Position numbers and translations under genes: made by a program. From Cryomorphaceae bacterium (GTDB lineage: Bacteria > Bacteroidota > Bacteroidia > Flavobacteriales_D > Crocinitomicaceae), in contig JAIXRD010000118.1 of NCBI GenBank assembly GCA_027485365.1, positions 1 to 13,458 on the forward strand: a DNA stretch of 13,458 nucleotides. The letters run 5' to 3'. The notes beneath the pieces are model-generated. The model ran no database searches, had not been told where the DNA came from, and saw only the letters and a program-made list of their open reading frames with translations. This document shows positions 9,581 to 13,458 of the stretch, in pieces. How positions within the stretch are numbered: position 1 is the stretch's first letter; each line of letters starts with the position of its first letter.

Positions 9581-9619
9581 GTACTCACGGGAAGCTTTGT
9601 TCGTTTTCCTTACTCCTAC
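9581..9619 (-). promoter_or_regulatory. Candidate L1-binding autoregulatory site in the rplK leader
   Basis: The nusG-rplK gap can fold, in the minus-strand transcript, into GGAA (9609-9606) paired with UUCC (9593-9590). The pair is flanked by an internal loop with GGAG on the 5' side (9616-9613) and CGUGAG on the 3' side (9589-9584), closed by a short outer stem (GUA/UAC, or alternatively GAGUA/UACUU). Known bacterial L1 leaders before rplK mimic the L1 site of 23S rRNA with a similar arrangement: an outer stem, GGAG opposite CGU(U/G)A, and a variable inner stem. Position and motif fit, but the stems are short and the family comparison is from memory, so this is an inference. Confidence 0.38.
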
Positions 9620-9632
9620 GGTTAATACACAA

Positions 9633-10184
9633 TTAAACCTCTTTTTCAACCTGCATATAGCTTAGCTCTAGCAGGTTTTTTCTACCAAATATTTTAACCA
9701 TTACTTTCAACTTCTTCTTCTCCTCATTGATTTCATCAACTACACCGCTGAAATTATTGAATGGACCGTCTATAACCTTAACATTCTCACCAACAACGAA
9801 AGGAATTCTTACTTCTTCTTCGTTCTCGGCTAACTCATCCACTTTACCTAAAATTCGATTCACCTCAGAAAGTCTCATTGGAACCGGAGCTCCTCCTTTC
9901 TCGGAACCTAAAAATCCAATTACATTTGGAATGCCTTTAATAACGTGAGGTACTTCACCAATTAACGCTGCCTCAATAAGTACATATCCAGGAAGATAAG
10001 CTTTCTCTTTATTCACTTTTTTACCGTTGCGAATTTGAAAAACTTTTTCTGTTGGAATTAAAACTTGGGCTACGTAATCGTTTAATTTATGACGTGAAAT
10101 CTCCAACTCAAGAAGTTCTTTCACTTTCTTCTCCTTTCCGCTCACTGCGCGAACCACGTACCATCTTTTGGAAATATCTGACAT
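9633..10184 (-). CDS. nusG: Transcription termination/antitermination factor NusG
   Basis: Universal elongation factor of the NusG/Spt5 family, 183 aa. The NGN domain that binds the RNA polymerase clamp covers about 7-115 (RWYVVRAVSGKEKKV at the start, LPGYVLIEA at about 64-72). The KOW domain covers about 131-181 (VGENVKVIDGPFNNFSG, ending YMQVEKEV), and contacts Rho or ribosomal protein S10 in other bacteria. The length is normal and no insertion is seen, so it is the general NusG rather than a specialised paralogue. The start is the ATG at 10184, 16 nt after the secE stop. Confidence 0.98.
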   Translation of the reverse strand: MSDISKRWYVVRAVSGKEKKVKELLELEISRHKLNDYVAQVLIPTEKVFQIRNGKKVNKEKAYLPGYVLIEAALIGEVPHVIKGIPNVIGFLGSEKGGAPVPMRLSEVNRILGKVDELAENEEEVRIPFVVGENVKVIDGPFNNFSGVVDEINEEKKKLKVMVKIFGRKNLLELSYMQVEKEV

Positions 10185-10200
10185 GTATATCGTCGATTAA

Positions 10201-10416
10201 TTAATAGATAAAACCTAATAAACCTCTCCAAGCATCACCTGGTTTACCGGTAATTCCAAATGCGAAGTCCATTCCGAAAATGACCGCTGAAAAAAGAATC
10301 ACCGATATAAGAACAATGATTGTATTGTTTTGAAGTTCCTTCCAAGTTGGCCATGTTACATTATGCACCATTTCGGAATACGTCTCAAGAAAATAGGTTC
10401 TAACTTTTTGAAACAC
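10201..10416 (-). CDS. secE: Preprotein translocase subunit SecE (GTG start)
   Basis: Small essential subunit of the SecYEG channel that clamps SecY in the inner membrane. I chose the GTG at 10416, giving 71 aa. From there the N-terminus lines up with Bacteroidota SecE (short amphipathic helix, then SEMVHNVTWPTWKEL with the conserved V20-x-W22-P23), followed by one membrane segment at about 32-54. A longer version of 78 aa from GTG at 10437 is open, but its start codon would lie inside the last three bases of tRNA-Trp and adds seven residues without similarity to the family. No ATG is available at the N-terminus. A C-terminal extension after the membrane segment (TGKPGDAWRGLLGFIY) is short and unremarkable. 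It lies 18 nt after tRNA-Trp and 16 nt before nusG. Confidence 0.9.
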   Translation of the reverse strand: MFQKVRTYFLETYSEMVHNVTWPTWKELQNNTIIVLISVILFSAVIFGMDFAFGITGKPGDAWRGLLGFIY

Positions 10417-10434
10417 AGTGATTAAATTTATTTG

Positions 10435-10507
10435 CACGGGCGGGAGGATTCGAACCCACGACCAATGGTTTTGGAGACCACTACTCTACCAGCTGAGCTA
10501 CACCCGT
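10435..10507 (-). tRNA. tRNA-Trp (anticodon CCA)
   Basis: A 73-nt cloverleaf. The acceptor stem ACGGGTG/CGCCCGT is fully paired (with a T-G wobble), the D arm is normal, and the anticodon loop is CTCCAAA with anticodon CCA. The T-loop is TTCGAAT and the discriminator G73 suits Trp. CCA is not encoded. One oddity is a T50-C64 mismatch in the T stem (GTGGG against CCTCC). The tRNA sits between tuf and secE, so processing at its 3' end also creates the 5' end of the secE message. Confidence 0.96.
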
Positions 10508-10509
10508 TT

Positions 10510-10539
10510 AAAAAGGGGAGTAGAATCCACTCCCCTTTT
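10510..10539 (-). terminator. Terminator-like hairpin between tuf and tRNA-Trp
   Basis: A perfect 11-bp inverted repeat (AAAAGGGGAGT, positions 10539-10529, with its complement 10521-10511) around a 7-nt loop, followed by T residues on the minus strand. It has the form of an intrinsic terminator downstream of tuf and begins 25 nt after the tuf stop. The downstream end is only 3 nt from the 5' end of tRNA-Trp, leaving no room for a promoter beyond it, so some read-through or an overlapping promoter is required for tRNA-Trp and secE. The stem is nearly symmetric and could act on either strand, but only the minus strand is transcribed here. Confidence 0.8.
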
Positions 10540-10563
10540 AAAACATATTAATAACTCAAATAA

Positions 10564-11751
10564 TTATCCAATGATCTCAGTTACCTGACCCGCACCTACG
10601 GTACGACCTCCTTCACGAATCGCGAAACGAAGACCTTTATCCATAGCTACTGGTACGATCAACTTAACATTAATTGATACGTTGTCACCAGGCATAACCA
10701 TTTCGCGACCATCTGTAAGGGTGATTTCACCTGTTACGTCTGTTGTACGGAAATAGAACTGAGGACGGTATTTGTTGTGGAACGGCGTGTGACGTCCACC
10801 TTCTTCTTTTTTCAATACATAGATTTCAGCTTTGAAATCTTGGTGTGGTTTAGTTGAACCTGGCTTACAGATAACCATTCCTCGTTTGATTTGAGATTTC
10901 TCAATACCACGAAGTAATAATCCAACGTTATCACCAGCTTCACCACGGTCAAGGATCTTACGGAACATCTCAACACCTGTTACAGTAGAAGTAAGTTTCG
11001 CATCACCCATTCCAAGAATATCAACTGACTCACCTGAGTTAATTACACCAGTTTCGATACGACCAGTTGCAACAGTACCACGACCAGTAATCGTAAATAC
11101 ATCTTCGATTGGCATCAAGAATGGCTTGTCAACATCACGTGGAGGAAGTTGAATGTAAGTATCAACAGCATCCATTAATTTCTCAACAGTTTCAACCCAT
11201 TTCGGCTCACCATTCAAAGCACCCAATGCAGAACCTTGAATTACTGGAGCGTTATCTCCATCATATTTATAGAAAGATAGTAATTCACGAATCTCCATCT
11301 CAACTAACTCAAGAAGTTCTTCATCATCCACCATATCCACTTTGTTCATGAAAACAACCATGGCAGGAACACCTACTTGGCGACCAAGAAGGATGTGCTC
11401 ACGTGTTTGAGGCATTGGACCATCAGTTGCAGCAACTACTAAAATAGCACCGTCCATCTGAGCAGCACCTGTAACCATGTTCTTTACGTAATCGGCGTGA
11501 CCTGGACAGTCAACGTGCGCGTAGTGACGGTTAGCAGTTTCATACTCAATGTGAGAGGTGTTAATTGTAATCCCTCTTTCTTTCTCTTCAGGAGCGTTAT
11601 CAATTGAAGAGAAGTCGCGCATTTGCGCAAGACCTTTTGACGCCAATACGCTGGAAATTGCAGCAGTAAGCGTAGTTTTACCGTGGTCAACGTGTCCAAT
11701 GGTTCCAATGTTCACGTGTGGTTTCGAACGATCGAAATTTTCCTTAGCCAT
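10564..11751 (-). CDS. tuf: Elongation factor Tu
   Basis: GTPase that brings aminoacyl-tRNA to the ribosome; 395 aa, the usual Bacteroidota length. The G motifs are intact: GHVDHGKT at 19-26, RGITI at 59-63, DCPGH at 81-85, NKVD at 136-139 and SAL at 174-176. His85 is the catalytic histidine (E. coli H84). Domains 2 and 3 (about 205-395) end with GGRTVGAGQVTEIIG. Q125, at a kirromycin-contact position, is wild type. The start is ATG 11751. The 74-nt leader between tRNA-Thr(GGT) and tuf has no clear promoter, but holds a small inverted repeat TTCCTA-3 nt-TAGGAA (11795-11809). tuf is thus probably transcribed with the four tRNAs upstream, as in the E. coli tufB operon, and released by tRNA processing. 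Whether this genome has a second tuf cannot be told. Confidence 0.99.
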   Translation of the reverse strand: MAKENFDRSKPHVNIGTIGHVDHGKTTLTAAISSVLASKGLAQMRDFSSIDNAPEEKERGITINTSHIEYETANRHYAHVDCPGHADYVKNMVTGAAQMDGAILVVAATDGPMPQTREHILLGRQVGVPAMVVFMNKVDMVDDEELLELVEMEIRELLSFYKYDGDNAPVIQGSALGALNGEPKWVETVEKLMDAVDTYIQLPPRDVDKPFLMPIEDVFTITGRGTVATGRIETGVINSGESVDILGMGDAKLTSTVTGVEMFRKILDRGEAGDNVGLLLRGIEKSQIKRGMVICKPGSTKPHQDFKAEIYVLKKEEGGRHTPFHNKYRPQFYFRTTDVTGEITLTDGREMVMPGDNVSINVKLIVPVAMDKGLRFAIREGGRTVGAGQVTEIIG

Positions 11752-11825
11752 TTTACTTTATTTATTACTAGTTAATACTCTACTTTTAACATGATTCCTA
11801 ACCTAGGAAACAATCTTTTTCATTG

Positions 11826-11897
11826 AGCCAATGACGAGATTTGAACTCGTGACCTCTTCCTTACCCATGAAGTGCTCTACCCCTGAGCTACACCGGC
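11826..11897 (-). tRNA. tRNA-Thr (anticodon GGT) with atypical anticodon arm
   Basis: A 72-nt cloverleaf. The acceptor stem GCCGGTG/CATTGGC pairs with two wobble pairs, the D arm GCTC/GAGC and T arm ACGAG/CTCGT with loop TTCAAAT are perfect, and the discriminator is T; CCA is not encoded. The anticodon arm reads CTTCATGGGTAAGGAAG. With the usual 5-7-5 layout the anticodon is GGT (Thr). However, position 33 is G rather than the near-invariant T, and 31-39 is an A-G mismatch. The other four tRNAs here all have T33. Position before tuf matches E. coli thrT. It may be a real variant, a damaged gene, or a sequencing error; see findings. Confidence 0.8.
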
Positions 11898-11906
11898 ACG
11901 CAGTTG

Positions 11907-11979
11907 AGCGGGAGACGAGGGTCGAACTCGCGACATTCAGCTTGGAAGGCTGACGCTCTACCAACTGAGCTACTCCCGC
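11907..11979 (-). tRNA. tRNA-Gly (anticodon TCC)
   Basis: A 73-nt cloverleaf with perfect acceptor stem GCGGGAG/CTCCCGC, D arm GCTC/GAGC, anticodon stem TCAGC/GCTGA with loop CTTCCAA (anticodon TCC, T33 present), and T arm GCGAG/CTCGT with loop TTCGACC. The discriminator is T and CCA is not encoded. It reads GGA and GGG codons. Only 9 nt separate it from tRNA-Thr(GGT), so the two are made from one precursor. Confidence 0.97.
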
Positions 11980-11999
11980 TTATAATTTGCAGTTTCTTG

Positions 12000-12082
12000 T
12001 GGGGAGAGCAGGATTCGAACCTGCGAAGGTATGAACCAACAGATTTACAGTCTGTCCTCGTTGGCCGCTTGAGTATCTCCCC
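12000..12082 (-). tRNA. tRNA-Tyr (anticodon GTA)
   Basis: An 83-nt class II tRNA with a long variable arm. The acceptor stem GGGGAGA/TCTCCCC is perfect, the anticodon stem CAGAC-type arm carries the loop CTGTAAA with anticodon GTA, the T arm GCAGG/CCTGC has loop TTCGAAT, and the discriminator is A, as expected for bacterial tRNA-Tyr. CCA is not encoded. It lies 20 nt upstream of tRNA-Gly and 10 nt downstream of tRNA-Thr(TGT), inside the tRNA-tuf cluster. Confidence 0.97.
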
Positions 12083-12092
12083 AACAATTTCG

Positions 12093-12166
12093 AGCCGATG
12101 GAGGGATTCGAACCCCCGACCAGCTGATTACAAATCAGCTGCTCTGGCCAACTGAGCTACATCGGC
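12093..12166 (-). tRNA. tRNA-Thr (anticodon TGT)
   Basis: A 74-nt cloverleaf with perfect acceptor stem GCCGATG/CATCGGC, anticodon stem GCTGA/TCAGC with loop TTTGTAA (anticodon TGT), and T arm GGGGG/CCCTC with loop TTCGAAT. The discriminator is T and CCA is not encoded. It is the first gene of the minus-strand cluster, about 44 nt after the predicted transcription start. It reads ACA and ACG and, depending on modification of U34, might read other Thr codons, which matters if the GGT tRNA downstream is impaired. Confidence 0.97.
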
Positions 12167-12216
12167 AATTATTGGTAATCATGAAATAAAGAACAATCCC
12201 GTTAAATTTCGGATTG

Positions 12217-12248
12217 CAAATGTACAAACCTTTTTTTTATTGAAAAAA
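12217..12248 (-). promoter_or_regulatory. Promoter of the tRNA-tuf cluster (Bacteroidota type)
   Basis: On the minus strand TACATTTG (12224-12217) matches the Bacteroidota -7 element TAnnTTTG exactly. A T-rich TTTC (12245-12242), one base off the -33 element TTTG, lies 17 nt upstream. The expected start is near 12,210, giving a leader of about 44 nt before tRNA-Thr(TGT). The upstream element lies in an AT-rich inverted repeat (TGAAAAA-A-TTTTTCA, 12241-12255), with an A8 run between the two elements. Such tracts may bend DNA or act like an UP element, which would suit a strongly expressed stable RNA operon. Assignment is by motif only. Confidence 0.6.
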
Positions 12249-12262
12249 TTTTTCATCATTTT

Positions 12263-12293
12263 TTTGAGTTTTATTCACTTTCAAATGAGTTTG
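12263..12293 (+). promoter_or_regulatory. Candidate promoter of the glycosyltransferase gene
   Basis: On the plus strand TTTG (12263-12266) is followed after exactly 19 nt by TGAGTTTG (12286-12293), one base off the Bacteroidota -7 element TAnnTTTG. The expected start is near 12,299, about 26 nt before the ATG at 12325. It is divergent from the tRNA promoter, and the two upstream elements are about 15 bp apart. A second, poorer option is TACCTTTA at 12306-12313, which lacks a properly spaced upstream element. Confidence 0.45.
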
Positions 12294-12324
12294 CGTTCCG
12301 TTTCATACCTTTACCACCATCAAC

Positions 12325-13437
12325 ATGAAGACTATTATTGTTTGTGTAACGTCAGATTTAGCCACCGATAATCGGATTTTACGCCATTGTGAGCTCATGC
12401 ATCAGATGGGTTTTAAGGTGCATTTAATTGGCAGGGTACTTCCGTGGAGCCCCGCCATGCCGGTACTTCCCTACCCTGTTCATAGGGTAAAACTTCCATT
12501 TCTAAAAGGACCTCTTTTCTATCTAAGTTATCAATGCTGGCTTTTCTTCTATTTACTGTTTAGAAAAGCAGATATTATTTGGGCGAATGACCTCGATACC
12601 GTCTTACCTAGCTTTGTGATTAGTAAATTTCGTGGCCTAGAATACATCGTGGATTCTCACGAACTGTTTACAGAAGTACCAGAACTTAGCAAGGCTCCAA
12701 TAAAAAAGTCCATCTGGAAGTTCATTGAAAAACACCTTGCAGTAAAGGCTAATATATTTATCACGGTAAATCATTCGTTAGCTAGAATCTTTCATGAAAC
12801 ATACGGAATCAATCCAAAAGTCGTGCGCAATGTTCCTAAACAGGTTGATATTCCCCCCGCTCATTTAAGAAACAAAATAAGCATTCCCGAAGGCGACCTT
12901 GTGGTTGTAATTCAGGGTTCAGGGATTAACAAAGGAAGAGGCTTAGATGAAACGATTGAAGCTATAAACGGATTAAGCAATGTGAGTTTATTAGTAATCG
13001 GTGGTGGTGATGCAATTGATGAGGCAAAACAAAAAACGATCGCCCTTGGAATTCAAGCAAAGGTTCATTTTATTGCGCGTGTTCCCTATCTCGAAATGAT
13101 GCAATACACGCAAATGGGAGCAATTGGGCTTGCCTACGACGCGGATCCCTGTTTGAATTTTTATTACGCGCTGCCAAATAAAATTTTTGATTATTTCCAC
13201 GCAGGTATCGCCGTAATAAGCGGTCCTCAACCTGAAATTTCAGGCTTAGTATCTACCTATAAATGCGGGTATCTGATGAAGCAAATTTCTCCAGAATCAA
13301 TTCGTTGGGCGATTGCTTTTTATCAAAAACATCCAGAACTACTTGCTACACACCAACGAAATTCCAAGAAAGCTTCACAAACAGAGCATTGGGACCTAGA
13401 AAAAAAAGCACTTGAATCCATCCTTCAAGGCTTATGA
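12325..13437 (+). CDS. Glycosyltransferase, GT4-like (GT-B fold)
   Basis: A 370-aa protein with the two-Rossmann-domain layout of GT-B glycosyltransferases, probably acting in the cytoplasm or at the inner membrane face on a cell-surface glycan. The N-terminal domain opens with a beta strand and VTSDLATDNRILRHCELM (8-25), a pattern common in GT4 enzymes, then NDLDTVLP (88-95) and DSHELFTEVPE (110-120). The C-terminal nucleotide-sugar domain starts near VVVIQGSG (193-200), then KGRGLDETIEAI (203-214), VIGGGDA (224-230), and the donor-binding region LPNKIFDYFHAG (283-294) with PEI (303-305). The usual Glu of NKxFEY is Asp289 here, a conservative change. Hydrophobic residues at 62-80 are part of the acceptor domain and not a clear membrane helix. 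No signal peptide. The substrate cannot be assigned. It is divergent from the tRNA-tuf operon, and its stop overlaps the next gene by ATGA, pointing to a translationally coupled operon. Confidence 0.85.
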   Translation: MKTIIVCVTSDLATDNRILRHCELMHQMGFKVHLIGRVLPWSPAMPVLPYPVHRVKLPFLKGPLFYLSYQCWLFFYLLFRKADIIWANDLDTVLPSFVISKFRGLEYIVDSHELFTEVPELSKAPIKKSIWKFIEKHLAVKANIFITVNHSLARIFHETYGINPKVVRNVPKQVDIPPAHLRNKISIPEGDLVVVIQGSGINKGRGLDETIEAINGLSNVSLLVIGGGDAIDEAKQKTIALGIQAKVHFIARVPYLEMMQYTQMGAIGLAYDADPCLNFYYALPNKIFDYFHAGIAVISGPQPEISGLVSTYKCGYLMKQISPESIRWAIAFYQKHPELLATHQRNSKKASQTEHWDLEKKALESILQGL

Positions 13438-13458
13438 TGTCTGACGCCCAATATGCGA
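13434..13458 (+). CDS. Start of an unidentified gene, cut by the window edge
   Basis: An ATG at 13434 overlaps the TGA of the glycosyltransferase gene (ATGA), and a second ATG follows in frame at 13437. The eight codons available read MMSDAQYA and are open to the edge. Overlap of this kind is typical of co-translated genes in an operon, so a gene is likely, but nothing can be said about its function. In this context more glycan biosynthesis would be unsurprising. Confidence 0.5.

Noticed and set aside
11484..11708. Second minus-strand frame inside tuf
   Set aside because: It is out of frame with EF-Tu, which has all its motifs in this stretch; low complexity, no start signal.
11904..12155. 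Plus-strand reading frame of 83 codons across the tRNA cluster
   Set aside because: It lies antisense to tRNA-Gly, tRNA-Tyr and tRNA-Thr(TGT), and contains repeats like RWRDSNPRPADYKSAALAN, a well-known product of translating antisense tRNA genes. It is not a gene.
1..13458. Mobile elements, CRISPR arrays, attachment sites or a hidden defence system
   Set aside because: No transposase or integrase-like frame, no direct repeat array and no duplicated tRNA end was seen; nearly all bases belong to conserved housekeeping genes.

Overview
The window is a core housekeeping region of a bacterium that looks like a member of the Bacteroidota, most likely Flavobacteriia/Flavobacteriales. The evidence is the Flavobacteriia-like RpoC N-terminus, RpoB and EF-Tu lengths of 1269 and 395 aa, start codons without Shine-Dalgarno sequences in AT-rich leaders, tRNA genes without encoded CCA, and promoter-like sequences of the Bacteroidota TTTG / TAnnTTTG type. 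The genus is not determined; something like Crocinitomicaceae is only a guess.

Layout. Almost everything (1 to about 12,250) reads on the minus strand, so transcription runs from high to low coordinates. From its upstream end: a promoter-like region (12,217-12,248), four tRNA genes in the order Thr(TGT), Tyr(GTA), Gly(TCC), Thr(GGT), then tuf (EF-Tu), a terminator-like hairpin, tRNA-Trp(CCA), secE, nusG, rplK, rplA, rplJ, rplL, a second terminator-like hairpin, rpoB, and rpoC, which runs off the left edge after 1176 codons. This is the same order as the E. coli thrU-tyrU-glyT-thrT-tufB / secE-nusG / rplKAJL-rpoBC region, with tRNA-Trp inserted between tuf and secE. The genes supply translation (tRNAs, EF-Tu, L11, L1, L10, L7/L12), transcription (beta, beta', NusG) and the SecE subunit of the translocon.

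On the right, divergently transcribed across a 158-bp gap, is a GT4-like glycosyltransferase gene (12,325-13,437). Its stop overlaps the start of another gene that leaves the window, so a separate glycan-related operon probably begins there.

I see no mobile element, CRISPR array, prophage or obvious new system. The points most worth checking are small: a tRNA-Thr(GGT) whose anticodon arm lacks the near-universal U33, two hairpins placed inside the gene cluster where they could tune expression, a candidate L1 autoregulatory site before rplK, and a secE start that should be moved so that it does not overlap tRNA-Trp.
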